Source: Acinetobacter sp. MB5
Lineage (GTDB): Bacteria > Pseudomonadota > Gammaproteobacteria > Pseudomonadales > Moraxellaceae
Direction: 5' to 3'
Assembly: GCF_003261585.1 (NCBI RefSeq)
Contig: NZ_POVU01000009.1
Location: 1 to 64,000 of the forward strand
Length of the DNA stretch: 64,000 nucleotides
The position numbers and the translations under genes were made by a program. Under the pieces are notes generated by a model, which was given only the letters and a program-made list of their open reading frames with translations, had not been told where the DNA came from and made no database searches. Below, piece after piece: positions 1-10,616 of the stretch. Position 1 is the stretch's first letter, and the number at the start of each line of letters is the position of its first letter.

Positions 1-72
1 TCAACAGCTTCAACAGCTTCAACAGCTTCAACAGCTTCAACAGCTTCAACAGCTTCAACAGCTTCAACAGCT
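1..72. repeat. 9-bp tandem repeat, at least 8 units, in frame within rne
   Basis: Eight uninterrupted copies of the 9-bp unit TCAACAGCT start at the window edge, so the array probably continues outside. On the minus strand each unit reads GTTGAAGCT, encoding Val-Glu-Ala in the RNase E frame. The copies are identical at the DNA level, which suggests recent slippage expansion. Since 9 is a multiple of 3, copy-number changes would lengthen or shorten the acidic tail without a frameshift. Confidence 0.97.
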
Positions 73-3000
73 TCAACTTCAGTGTTTGCTGCTTCAGTAA
101 CAGACTCTACAACTGTTTCTGATGTTACTTCTGCCGATGTTTCAACTACAGGAGCAGAAACTTCAGTTGCCACGGGTTCAGCCGCTTGAGTAGCCACAGC
201 AGTTTCTTCTGTTTGCTCTTGGATATGCTGCGCTTTAGCAAGCTCGGCCGCTTGTTTTGCAAGACGTCTACGTTCACGCGGATCATTGGCAACACGAACT
301 TGTGGTGCTTCTGGTGGTGTGAGTGGTAGAACTTCAACAGGTTCAGCTTCTACAGTCGCTTTGCTTGGCAACTGTACATCACGCGTCACAGGCTTTTTCT
401 CAGCTTCAACTTCAGCAGGTTGCTCTGCTAAAGTACTGACATATTGCTCGGTGAATTTAAGCAACGCGCGGTTAAAGGTTTGAACCAGACCAAACTGTTC
501 AATGAGTACGGTGCAATCTTCACCATAGACATGGCGAATCAGGCTACCGATGTTGTATTGTACCAGTGTTGGTACTTGGCTTGGGTTGAGCTTAGCTACA
601 GGTGCAGTCGTTTTTGCTTTGGCTTCACGTTGCTGGCGACGACGCATGCGCGGGTCATTGCTTGCACGTTTAACTTCAGCTTGAGCTGCTGGTTTGTTTT
701 CAGCAGGTTTTTCTTCAGTTACGACAACAGTTTCAGCAACTACAGGTTGTTCAACCTTTGTTTCTGTTGCAGCTACTTCTTGAGTAGCAGGTTGAGCAAC
801 GACAGCCTCTTCTGCAACAGCAACTGGAGCAGGGCTTTCATGCAGTGCCACAATTTCACGTGTCGACTGTTCAACATTGACCAGTAGTGCAGTCGTCATT
901 TCACCCGAACGCGGTACATCAACAACATTGACCTTTACTTCTGCTGACTTTGTAGGTGCAGCAGGGGGGGTATTGGTTTCAGTAGTTGGCTCTGTATTGA
1001 GAACAGAGGCATCACGATGGCGGTTTGGACGTTGTGGACGTTGTTGATTACGGTCACGACGTGCTACAGCAGGCGCTTCACTATTGTTTTGCTCAGCAGG
1101 AGTTTGCTCTTGTTGCTGGCGTTTTTGACGCTTTTGTTCACGCATTTCTTGACGTGACAATTGAACAACTTCTTCATGAACCTGATTGTTTTGGTTCTGA
1201 TCTACTTGTTGTTCACGAGGCTCTTTATGCTTATTACGCTGTTTTTTGTTGTTATTGTTGTTGCGAGGTAATACCTTTTCTTCTTTCTCTGGTACTTCTC
1301 GTTTTTCTACTTTGTTTGAAACAGAAGAAGATGGTGCAAGGTAAGCATTACTTGCAGGTGTTGTTGCTACAGATGCAGCTTGAACACTTGGCGCTACTTG
1401 TACCTGACCAAACTGACCACGGCTTACTGCGCCATTGTTAACCATTTGTTCAATTGCTGCTGCTGCATTATTTGCAGAACGGGATTGATCAATGGTGTGA
1501 GCCTGTTTCTGAACAAACAAGTTTTCTAGCCAAGCACAAGGGCTATTTGGCGCAGCACTTTTTTGTGCAGGAGCAGATTGCGGAGCAACTTCGGCAACAG
1601 GTTGTTGTTGAGCAGGTGTACGGCGTTTTTTCGCTTCAGTAGCTTGTACTGGCGCAGTGTGTTCATCTTCCAAATGCCAGTCAGAAGACTCGTAACCTAA
1701 CTCTTTTTCACTTGAACGCGTTGCTTCTGTACGTTCATAGCTTGTTGGTGCAAAACCTTCAGGGTTGTACTGAATTTCATAATGTGGTGTTTCCAAGTGC
1801 GGGTGAGGCAACACAGTGACACGTACATTTGAAGTTTGTTCAAGATAAACCAGACTGTGACGTTTTTCGTTCAATAAGAAAGCTGCAATTTCAACAGGAA
1901 CTTCGACTTGAACTTCACCATGACGTTCTCGAAGTGCAATTTCTTCGATCTTACGCATGATAGAAAGAGAAAGAGAGCGGAGGTCACGCACCATGCCTGT
2001 ACCATGACAGCGTGGGCAGACATAACCTGTTGCTTCTTCTAGAGATGGACGTAAGCGCTGACGGCTCATTTCCATTAAACCAAAACGTGATAGCTGACCA
2101 AACTGGATACGAGCACGGTCGCTTTGCGTTGCTTCGCGAAGTTTCGCTTCAACCACACGCTGGTTACGGTCTTTCGTCATGTCGATGAAGTCGATCACAA
2201 CTAAACCACCGATATCACGTAAACGTAATTGACGTGCAATTTCTTCAGCAGCTTCAACGTTGGTGTTGAGCGCAGTTTCTTCAACATCGTGACCACGGGT
2301 TGATTTTGCTGAGTTGATGTCGATTGAAACCAAAGCTTCAGTTTGGTCAATGACAATCGAACCGCCAGATGGCAATTTCACTTCACGCTCGTAAGCGGTT
2401 TGAATTTGGCTTTCGATCCCAAAGTGTGCAAACAGTGGTTCATTCAGCGTATAGGTTTTTAATTTTTCGAGTTGGCGAGGCATCACCGCTTTAACAAAGT
2501 TATAGGCTTCGTTAAATGCTTGTTCGCTATCGATCAGGATTTCAGCAACATCATCACGCAAGTAATCACGAATGGCACGAGTAACAACACCCGCTTCCTG
2601 ATGTACCAACATTGGAGATGGGCCAGAGTTTGCTGTGCTTTGAATTTGTGCCCAAAGGTCAAGCAAGTGTTGCAAGTCAAGTTGCAATTCTTCTTGGCTA
2701 CGACCAATACCTGCAGTGCGGACAATCACGCTCATGCCACGAGGAACATTGAGCGATGCTAACATTTCTTTGAGTTCTTCACGGACAGAACCTGAAATTT
2801 GGCGGCTGATACCGCCACCTTTCGGGTTATTTGGCATAAGCACCAAATAACGACCTGCAAGTGAAATATATGTTGAAAGTGCAGCACCCTTGTTACCACG
2901 TTCTTCTTTTTCAACTTGAACAAGAAGTTCAGTCCCTTCGCTGATTAGTTCGCGAATGTTGCTGTTTTCACGTGGGTCGCTGTTGAGATAGCTGCGTGCA

Positions 3001-3218
3001 ATTTCACGCATAGATAAAAAGCCTTGGCGACCAGCACCGTATTCAACAAATACAGCTTCGAGCGAAGGCTCGACTCGGGTCACATGGCCTTTATAGATAT
3101 TTGATTTTTTTTGTTCACGGGTACGATTTTCGAGGTCAAAATCGTACAAACGATGACCAGTGATGAGTGCAACACGAACTTCTTCGGCATGTGTTGCATT
3201 GATCAACATACGTTTCAT
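1..3218 (-). CDS. rne: Ribonuclease E, C-terminus cut by window edge
   Basis: Essential endoribonuclease of mRNA decay and rRNA/tRNA processing and scaffold of the RNA degradosome. The frame is open from ATG at 3218 ([18 protein letters not shown]) to base 1. The N-terminal catalytic half is typical: S1 region, [10 protein letters not shown] in the 5'-sensor/RNase H-like part, [13 protein letters not shown] and IDFIDM carrying the expected catalytic aspartates, and the Zn-link CPRCHGTG near residue 403. From about residue 510 it becomes a low-complexity Gln/Asn/Arg/Pro/Ala/Val/Glu-rich tail, as expected for the degradosome scaffold. Two related basic patches, [10 protein letters not shown] near 855 and [10 protein letters not shown] near 978, and a terminal Val-Glu-Ala repeat are visible. 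It is divergent from rluC, the usual gammaproteobacterial order. The stop codon lies outside the window. Confidence 0.97.
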   Translation of the reverse strand, partial: MKRMLINATHAEEVRVALITGHRLYDFDLENRTREQKKSNIYKGHVTRVEPSLEAVFVEYGAGRQGFLSMREIARSYLNSDPRENSNIRELISEGTELLVQVEKEERGNKGAALSTYISLAGRYLVLMPNNPKGGGISRQISGSVREELKEMLASLNVPRGMSVIVRTAGIGRSQEELQLDLQHLLDLWAQIQSTANSGPSPMLVHQEAGVVTRAIRDYLRDDVAEILIDSEQAFNEAYNFVKAVMPRQLEKLKTYTLNEPLFAHFGIESQIQTAYEREVKLPSGGSIVIDQTEALVSIDINSAKSTRGHDVEETALNTNVEAAEEIARQLRLRDIGGLVVIDFIDMTKDRNQRVVEAKLREATQSDRARIQFGQLSRFGLMEMSRQRLRPSLEEATGYVCPRCHGTGMVRDLRSLSLSIMRKIEEIALRERHGEVQVEVPVEIAAFLLNEKRHSLVYLEQTSNVRVTVLPHPHLETPHYEIQYNPEGFAPTSYERTEATRSSEKELGYESSDWHLEDEHTAPVQATEAKKRRTPAQQQPVAEVAPQSAPAQKSAAPNSPCAWLENLFVQKQAHTIDQSRSANNAAAAIEQMVNNGAVSRGQFGQVQVAPSVQAASVATTPASNAYLAPSSSVSNKVEKREVPEKEEKVLPRNNNNNKKQRNKHKEPREQQVDQNQNNQVHEEVVQLSRQEMREQKRQKRQQQEQTPAEQNNSEAPAVARRDRNQQRPQRPNRHRDASVLNTEPTTETNTPPAAPTKSAEVKVNVVDVPRSGEMTTALLVNVEQSTREIVALHESPAPVAVAEEAVVAQPATQEVAATETKVEQPVVAETVVVTEEKPAENKPAAQAEVKRASNDPRMRRRQQREAKAKTTAPVAKLNPSQVPTLVQYNIGSLIRHVYGEDCTVLIEQFGLVQTFNRALLKFTEQYVSTLAEQPAEVEAEKKPVTRDVQLPSKATVEAEPVEVLPLTPPEAPQVRVANDPRERRRLAKQAAELAKAQHIQEQTEETAVATQAAEPVATEVSAPVVETSAEVTSETVVESVTEAANTEVEAVEAVEAVEAVEAVEAVEAVEAV

Positions 3219-3620
3219 GGGTGTAATACCTAATCGTTGAAGCACAACGACAAGTCTGTTGCGGTGATGTATTCATGATGAAGAATCGAAAAGTTACGCA
3301 GAATTCGCGCACTCACGAGTGCCAACTTAAATGCTGGTATTTAATTCATGCATATGAATATACAAAACCGCTTTAATCCTTAATCGACTAAAATCACCTG
3401 AAGATTCACTGGCGCTCAGTAGGTGTATTGGATGTAGATACTTTCACTGTAGGTGGCAGGGCGTGTTTTTTGAACACGGGGTATACGGAATGTTCATCGT
3501 ATCCTTTCCATGCATACAGTTCCAATACATCGAACATTGAGGCCTGAATTCGACATCAGGAGACTTGTCTGATGTGTTTCAGTTTACGTTTAATAACTAG
3601 CCTAAACTAGCGACATATTT
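3219..3620 (-). promoter_or_regulatory. Long structured 5' UTR of rne
   Basis: About 700 bp separate the divergent starts of rne and rluC and contain no convincing gene. The rne-proximal part is rich in small perfect inverted repeats: GCACT/AGTGC at 3309-3322, CGTGTT/AACACG at 3462-3478, a 7-bp stem with one bulge at 3480-3504, and CCTGA/TCAGG at 3543-3560. In E. coli the roughly 360-nt rne leader folds and mediates autoregulation by RNase E. A similar role here is inferred; no sequence match to the E. coli leader is claimed. I could not place the promoter with confidence, and 3621-3914 shows nothing further I can interpret. Confidence 0.5.
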
Positions 3621-3914
3621 TTTGGGGCAGGCTGTTTTACGTGCAAAAGTACAAATTAACGTAACAGCCTACAATTTTGCCGATATAATAAGCCTTCGGC
3701 GCGGCATATTCTTTTGGGACCTTTCCGAGTTGCACTTGAGATCTACCGTTCATTATTTTGAAATGGTAGACAATTTTACTCACTTACGGCGGTATCCGTG
3801 CGCTGACTATATCAAACCTTGTGGCATCTGCCTATGGGCTAAGCTTAAGTTTATTGTGAAAAGAATAGCCTATTTGATCTTTTTTTAATCATATTCGAGT
3901 ATTTTTAAGGTTTA

Positions 3915-4856
3915 ATGAGTTGTATGAATACCAACCAAGAATGGCAAAGTGTGACATGGTTTGAAGTGACTGAACACCAAGCAGGGCAACGTGTCGATAA
4001 TTTTCTGTTTACCCGTTTAAAAGGCGTACCCAAGAGCCGTATTTATCGTTTGATTCGAGAAGGTCAGGTTCGCGTGAATAAAAAACGTATAAAAGCCGAA
4101 ACGCGTCTGGAAATTGGTGATCAGGTTCGTGTCGCACCCATTCGCTATGAACAAAAACAAGAGGGTGATGTTCCTGTCAGTGACAGTGTTGCACAAGGTT
4201 TGTTGCAACGTGTGGTCTATGAAGATGAAGGTTTGTTAGTCGTTAATAAACCTTCAGGGATTGCAGTGCATGGTGGTAGTGGTGTGGCGTATGGCTTAAT
4301 TGAAGCCTTACGTGCGGCAACAGGCAAAAAATATCTGGAACTGATCCACCGTATTGACCGTGATACGTCGGGTCTGGTGATGATCAGTAAAAAACGCAGT
4401 ACTTTAAAGCATCTGCAAGATTTGCTGCGCGAACACAAAATCCAAAAAACCTATGCAGCGATTGTCAAAGGTCAGGTCAGTCTCGACAAGCAACTGATTG
4501 ATGCGCCGCTTTTACGTTATGAATTGGCCAATGGTGAGCGCCGCGTGCGTGTATCTAAAGAAGGTAAACCGAGCCAAACGGTGTGGAAAGTTGCCAAGCG
4601 TTTTAAACAAGCGACTTTAGTGCATGCATCGCCTTTGTCGGGTCGTACGCATCAGATTCGTGTGCATGGGCAAAGTATCGGGCATCCTTTAGTGGGGGAT
4701 GATAAATACGGACATACCACGCCCTATACTGGCCCTGAAGCGCGTCGCCTATGCTTACATGCTATGCGTTTGGAAATTCCAGATTATCCTGTGATCGAGG
4801 CTGAATTGCCTGAAGATATGCAGCAATTATTGAAAGAGTTGGAAAAAGGAGCCTAA
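3915..4856 (+). CDS. rluC: 23S rRNA pseudouridine synthase RluC
   Basis: Isomerises uridine to pseudouridine at three sites of 23S rRNA (955, 2504 and 2580 in E. coli numbering). It is 313 aa, the normal family length. Residues about 15-75 form an S4 RNA-binding domain (RVDNFLFTRLKGVPKSRIYRL), followed by the RluA-type catalytic core with the HRIDRDTSGLV motif holding the catalytic Asp, and GRTHQIRVH near the end. ATG at 3915 is used; an in-frame ATG at 3924 is an alternative. It is followed after one base by a HAD phosphatase gene, the usual rluC-HAD arrangement, and diverges from rne. Confidence 0.95.
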   Translation: MSCMNTNQEWQSVTWFEVTEHQAGQRVDNFLFTRLKGVPKSRIYRLIREGQVRVNKKRIKAETRLEIGDQVRVAPIRYEQKQEGDVPVSDSVAQGLLQRVVYEDEGLLVVNKPSGIAVHGGSGVAYGLIEALRAATGKKYLELIHRIDRDTSGLVMISKKRSTLKHLQDLLREHKIQKTYAAIVKGQVSLDKQLIDAPLLRYELANGERRVRVSKEGKPSQTVWKVAKRFKQATLVHASPLSGRTHQIRVHGQSIGHPLVGDDKYGHTTPYTGPEARRLCLHAMRLEIPDYPVIEAELPEDMQQLLKELEKGA

Positions 4857-4857
4857 T

Positions 4858-5505
4858 GTGCAAAAACAATTGGTGATTTTTGATTGGGATGGCACATTAT
4901 TTAATTCTGTTGGGCAAATTGTGACGAGTTTGAAATTTGCTGCGCAGCAACATCAGCAACCCTTAACGGATGAGGATGCCAAAAGTATTATTGGTCTTGG
5001 CTTGCCAGAAGTGATGCAAACCTTATTTCCAGATGTTCCTGAATTGCATCAGGAAATTTTGGACAGCTACGCACAGCACTATGTGGCCCATTCACAAGAT
5101 GATCAGTGGTTTGAAGGTGTTAGTGAAATGCTGCAAGACCTGAAGCGACAAGGGATTCAGTTGGCCGTTGCAACAGGTAAGAGCCGTCGTGGTTTAGATC
5201 GTGTTTTGGCGAAAACCGAAAGTCAGGATTTATTTGTCATGACTCGTGCTGCAAGCGAAACGAAATCTAAACCTGATCCTTTAATGTTGCAGCAAATTCT
5301 GGATTTTACAGGCATCTCTGCCAATCAGGCGATTATGGTTGGGGATACCAGCTATGACCTTGAAATGGCGCAACGTATTGACATGCCAAGAGTTGGCGTG
5401 AGTTATGGGGTCCATCACGTTGATATTTTAAAACAATATCAACCACTCACCATTGCTAACAGTGTGAGTGAACTGCATGAGTGGTTAAATACTCAAGTTG
5501 CCTAA
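4858..5505 (+). CDS. HAD-superfamily phosphatase, phosphoglycolate-phosphatase-like
   Basis: Predicted cytosolic Mg-dependent phosphohydrolase, 215 aa. HAD motif I is FDWDGTLFNS near residue 10, motif II is VATGKS near 110, and motifs III/IV are KPDP and MVGDTSYDLEMA near 140-170. The alpha-helical cap between motifs I and II is of the Gph type. The start is GTG at 4858, one base after the rluC stop; an overlapping ATG at 4856 is out of frame. It is therefore probably translated together with rluC. Substrate cannot be read from sequence: family members act on phosphoglycolate or other small phosphates. Its stop lies 5 bp from the stop of the convergent LysR gene, with no terminator between. 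Confidence 0.85.
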   Translation: MQKQLVIFDWDGTLFNSVGQIVTSLKFAAQQHQQPLTDEDAKSIIGLGLPEVMQTLFPDVPELHQEILDSYAQHYVAHSQDDQWFEGVSEMLQDLKRQGIQLAVATGKSRRGLDRVLAKTESQDLFVMTRAASETKSKPDPLMLQQILDFTGISANQAIMVGDTSYDLEMAQRIDMPRVGVSYGVHHVDILKQYQPLTIANSVSELHEWLNTQVA

Positions 5506-5510
5506 GTATC

Positions 5511-6410
5511 TTAAGCGTATTTCATCAATTCAAAATGCTGGCGTAATAACTCCAGCATTTTTTGCATTGGGAAAGACAGATTATTTTTGCGGTAGCTGAC
5601 AAATAAATTCAGTGGCGGTAGGGCACATTCAAGTGGGCGGATTGCAATTTGATCCAGTTTGATAAATGGGTCAAGATACTGTGGCAAGATTGAACATCCC
5701 AAATCTTGTTCAATAGCCGCAATATTCTCCACCAAATTTTCTGTTTTTTCCAAAATACGTGGTTTGATGTGGTGCTTCTCAAAAAAATCTAAAATTGATT
5801 TATTCATGATGTGATAAGCCGTTGCATTCGACATAATTAAATCTACATCGTTCAACGCTTCTAGCGGAATGGTCTTGAACGCAGCTAGAGGATGGCTGTT
5901 AGCTAAAAACAGAGCCAGCGTGTCTTGTAGTACGACAAAATTATCGATTTCATCATCGTTGAAAGATTGGCGCGAAAATACGACATCAAGATCGCCCCGT
6001 TTAAGCGCTTTATGCTGATCAAACCCATTTAAAATTTGCAGATCAAGTTTAATATTCGGGTAAAGCATGCGTAGGCTCGGGAGTATTTTCGGAAATACGC
6101 GAACTTCAGCGGTGGTAATAAATCCAATTTTGAGACTTTGCTGTTTTGAAAAATGCAGTTCACGCGCCATTCGCACCGCTTTTTCAGCTTGAGCAATGGT
6201 GAGGCGAGCTTGTTCTAGAAAAACGGCACCTTCTTCGGTTAACTCAACTTTGCGTTTGGTTCGGTTCAGCAGACGGACGCCAATTTCATCTTCTAGGTCT
6301 TTGATTTGTTGGCTTAATGATGGCTGTGCAGTATACAGTTTTAATGCTGCCTTACTAAAATTAAGTTCTTCTGCGACGGTAATAAAATATCGAAGATGGC
6401 GTAGTTCCAT
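5511..6410 (-). CDS. LysR-family transcriptional regulator, HcaR/BenM-like
   Basis: 299-aa LysR-type DNA-binding regulator. The N-terminal winged helix (MELRHLRYFITVAEELNFSK, then PSLSQQIKDLE) closely resembles HcaR and the BenM/CatM group, which sense aromatic acids; residues about 90-299 form the periplasmic-binding-like effector domain. I chose ATG 6410, the canonical family start, preceded by GGAT about 8 bases away; a longer frame would need TTG at 6422 with poor spacing. No aromatic catabolic genes are adjacent, so the target and ligand are unknown. The divergent gene at 6650 is the natural first candidate target. Confidence 0.88.
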   Translation of the reverse strand: MELRHLRYFITVAEELNFSKAALKLYTAQPSLSQQIKDLEDEIGVRLLNRTKRKVELTEEGAVFLEQARLTIAQAEKAVRMARELHFSKQQSLKIGFITTAEVRVFPKILPSLRMLYPNIKLDLQILNGFDQHKALKRGDLDVVFSRQSFNDDEIDNFVVLQDTLALFLANSHPLAAFKTIPLEALNDVDLIMSNATAYHIMNKSILDFFEKHHIKPRILEKTENLVENIAAIEQDLGCSILPQYLDPFIKLDQIAIRPLECALPPLNLFVSYRKNNLSFPMQKMLELLRQHFELMKYA

Positions 6411-6649
6411 TAACCGATCCAATTCTCAAGCATTTTTATCTATGGCTTAGCAGTATAATCGAAAGCGCTTCATTTGAAATGAAGAAAACCATACAAAAAT
6501 AAAAAGAAAAATGAATCCAAATTCTGTATATGATCTAGGGCAGAATAATTTTTCAGCAATTTGCGTCAGTATCTTTGATCTTTAACGGTGACAGGATATA
6601 TTGACAGTGTGGCACGTAAAACAGATTCGATTTTTATATTGTAAGCCTT

Positions 6650-7696
6650 ATGGATAAAACAACAGAATTGCACTATGAACTACCAACTCAGAACAGTTGG
6701 TTTCACACTCTCTTGCAACCAAAGTCAGATTTTGAGTCGCCACACTTCCGTGCAGGGCAATTTCATAACGAAGTGACTGGTCCACGGGGTAGAAAATTTA
6801 GCTTATTTAAATGGCTGGCGACTCGAAAATCATCAACGTGGAATGTCGATCGCGATCAGGAGTTTCAGAAATTTCAGTCTGCTACTCGAGAATTGCCTGG
6901 AGATCATCCAAGTCAGGATATGAATCAATGGCGAGTCTGGTTTGTGGGGCATGCAACGGTTCTGATTCAAATTGGGCCTTATAATTTCTTGACTGATCCT
7001 GTTTGGGCAGAGTTTGTTAGTCCCAAGCAAGGCTCTGGCCCGCGTCGTGTTTGCCCAGCAGGGATTGCATTAGAACAATTGCCGCAGATTCATGGGGTGC
7101 TGTTAAGTCATAACCATTATGACCATATGGATTTGGCGACTCTGACTTGGCTTCATAAAAAATTTAACATGCCGATTTATACAGGATTGGGGAATGCTTG
7201 GTATTTGCCAAAGTCTTTTCATGTGGTTGAACTGGATTGGTGGCAGTCTGCGCATTTAGATGATTTTGAAATTATTTATACGCCCGCACAGCATGGCTCG
7301 GGGCGTGGCTTGCGTGATCAAAATCGTGCTTTGTGGGGTGGTTTCTGTTTAAAGCTCAAAAAGCAGTATTGTTTTTTTGCAGGTGACACAGGCTATGCGG
7401 GGCATTTTAAAGAAATCCATGCGCGTTTTGGCGCACCGCGAATTGCGTTATTACCAATAGGGGCTTATGAACCTCAGCATGTTCTGCATTACTTGCATAT
7501 GAATCCTCAGGATGCATTAAAAGCTCATGGGGACTTACACGCACAGCGAACATTGGCCATTCATTACCGAACCTTTCAACTGACCGATGAGCAGCGTGAT
7601 GAGCCAGAGCAAAATTTGGAACATGCCATCAAATATGCTTCTAAGTTGATGAATCCTTTTTATTGTATTCGGGAAGGACGAAAATTGATTGTTTGA
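6650..7696 (+). CDS. Metallo-beta-lactamase-fold hydrolase, NAPE-PLD/UlaG-like
   Basis: 348-aa zinc-dependent hydrolase of the metallo-beta-lactamase fold. Metal-binding motifs are SHNHYDHMD near residue 155, GSGRGLRD, and AGDTGYAGHF near 245; TDPVWAE near 120 is typical of the NAPE-PLD-like subgroup. There is no signal peptide, so it is probably cytosolic. Mammalian homologues cleave N-acyl-phosphatidylethanolamine, but the bacterial substrate is not predictable. It is a single gene, divergent from the LysR regulator with a 239-bp gap. An imperfect hairpin follows the stop. Confidence 0.85.
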   Translation: MDKTTELHYELPTQNSWFHTLLQPKSDFESPHFRAGQFHNEVTGPRGRKFSLFKWLATRKSSTWNVDRDQEFQKFQSATRELPGDHPSQDMNQWRVWFVGHATVLIQIGPYNFLTDPVWAEFVSPKQGSGPRRVCPAGIALEQLPQIHGVLLSHNHYDHMDLATLTWLHKKFNMPIYTGLGNAWYLPKSFHVVELDWWQSAHLDDFEIIYTPAQHGSGRGLRDQNRALWGGFCLKLKKQYCFFAGDTGYAGHFKEIHARFGAPRIALLPIGAYEPQHVLHYLHMNPQDALKAHGDLHAQRTLAIHYRTFQLTDEQRDEPEQNLEHAIKYASKLMNPFYCIREGRKLIV

Positions 7697-7713
7697 AGTC
7701 ATCCACCTGACTA

Positions 7714-7750
7714 AAAGCTTAGAGGAAGCACATGTTGCTTTCTAAGCTTT
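7714..7750 (+). terminator. Imperfect hairpin after the MBL-fold gene
   Basis: AAAGCTTAGA pairs with a downstream TCTAAGCTTT and the stem continues after a GG bulge (AAGCA/TGCTT) around a small loop. There is no T-run after it on either strand, so it is a weak candidate terminator or an mRNA 3' stabilising hairpin. The following sequence to 7914 is A/T-rich and shows nothing else I can interpret. Confidence 0.35.
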
Positions 7751-7914
7751 ATGAGATGGATTGAACATTTTAGTCGCAATTTTGCGAAGAAAAACAACAT
7801 TTATTATTTTTAGAATAGTTTTATTTAATTGAAATATAATAAATTTATAAAAATAAATGTGTTCTCACGACATAAGTGCTCCAAGTGCTGTGAACTTTAT
7901 TCTCACAATCAAAG

Positions 7915-7986
7915 ATAGAAGATTTCGATTGTTGTGATTAGTTAAATCCGCTTTAGCTTGTATGTAAAAACAGCTATTTTGATATA
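7915..7986 (+). promoter_or_regulatory. Candidate OxyR site and katG promoter
   Basis: ATAG-N7-CGAT-N7-ATTA at 7915-7940 matches 10 of 12 positions of the first three quarters of the OxyR pattern (ATAG-N7-CTAT-N7-ATAG-N7-CTAT); the fourth quarter, CCGC at 7948, does not match. It sits directly upstream of a possible -35 TTGTAT (7958-7963) and, after 17 bp, a weak -10 GATATA (7981-7986). The placement suits an activator of katG. OxyR control of katG is established in many gammaproteobacteria; here it is inferred. Confidence 0.35.
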
Positions 7987-7991
7987 CGTAG

Positions 7992-10241
<2,250 letters not shown>

Positions 10242-10257
10242 GTCTAACGCATGATTG

Positions 10258-10294
10258 AAAAAGCCAGTTTAAATGACTGGCTTTTTCTTTTTTT
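10258..10294 (+). terminator. Rho-independent terminator of katG
   Basis: A perfect 11-bp stem (AAAAAGCCAGT with ACTGGCTTTTT) with a 7-nt loop is followed by CTTTTTTTT, 16 bp after the katG stop. Confidence 0.93.
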
Positions 10295-10340
10295 GATTAT
10301 TCAGAATAATTTTTGTCATGAATCCACGGACATTAAATTT

Positions 10341-10393
10341 TTTAAATTGTTTAATAAATGTGCTAAATTAGATCGCTGTCTTATATAGACAGC
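10341..10393 (+). promoter_or_regulatory. Predicted arfA promoter and 5'-end hairpin
   Basis: A -35-like TTTAAA (10341-10346) and -10-like TAAATT (10364-10369) are 17 bp apart, each matching 4 of 6 consensus bases. The predicted transcript start near 10375 coincides with a perfect 7-bp stem, GCTGTCT (10375-10381) with AGACAGC (10387-10393), loop TATAT. The RNA may therefore begin with a hairpin, which would protect it from 5'-end-dependent decay. Alternatively the palindrome could be an operator. Confidence 0.4.
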
Positions 10394-10415
10394 ATTTTTA
10401 GAAAAGGTAAAGAAA

Positions 10416-10616
10416 ATGGCGAAACGTCAAATGCAACCAGAGGTTGTGATTCATAATTTTGTGGCAAAACACATGCACGACGTCAATAAAAGTCAAGTGT
10501 TTGTGGATCGAAAGAAAAATGCCAAACGTGGCTACACCAAACATAAAAAAGGGCGATATTCTGAAGAAAGTCGCCCTTTTTTATATGCTGCTTTTGGCAG
10601 TCAGATGTATTGCTAA
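10416..10616 (+). CDS. arfA: ArfA-like alternative ribosome-rescue factor with internal terminator
   Basis: 66-aa basic protein. Residues about 13-45 follow the ArfA pattern: Asn, then His-Asp, a Gln-x-Phe/Val step, and a Lys-rich block (VDRKKNAKRGYTKHKKG, comparable with the E. coli KNKKGKGSYMRKGKHG region). ArfA recruits RF2 to ribosomes stalled on mRNAs without a stop codon, a backup for tmRNA. In E. coli the gene carries a hairpin in its coding sequence, so the mRNA lacks a stop codon and the protein is normally destroyed by tmRNA tagging. The same layout is seen here: a 14-bp hairpin plus T6 at 10543-10584 would truncate the message near codon 55, leaving out the hydrophobic tail FLYAAFGSQMYC. 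AAGG precedes the ATG. Its stop overlaps the convergent ptsP stop by 3 bases. Confidence 0.72.
   Translation: MAKRQMQPEVVIHNFVAKHMHDVNKSQVFVDRKKNAKRGYTKHKKGRYSEESRPFLYAAFGSQMYC
10543..10584. terminator. Bidirectional intrinsic terminator inside arfA, also serving ptsP
   Basis: A 14-bp perfect stem pairs 10543-10556 with 10571-10584. Its core GGGCGA/TCGCCC is flanked by A6 on the left and T6 on the right; the loop is 14 nt. On the plus strand it falls at arfA codons 43-57. On the minus strand it lies about 30 bp after the ptsP stop, again with a T6 tract, so it should end both convergent transcripts. Confidence 0.88.

Noticed and set aside
1..72. Possible CRISPR or intergenic satellite repeat
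   Set aside because: The repeats are 9 bp, contiguous without spacers and in frame with RNase E.
444..1642. Several plus-strand frames of 60-150 codons at the left end
   Set aside because: They run antisense to the continuous RNase E frame in repetitive coding sequence and have no protein-like features.
3622..3888. 88-codon plus-strand frame between rne and rluC
   Set aside because: No ribosome-binding site or recognisable protein features; it overlaps the region expected to hold the rne promoter and leader.
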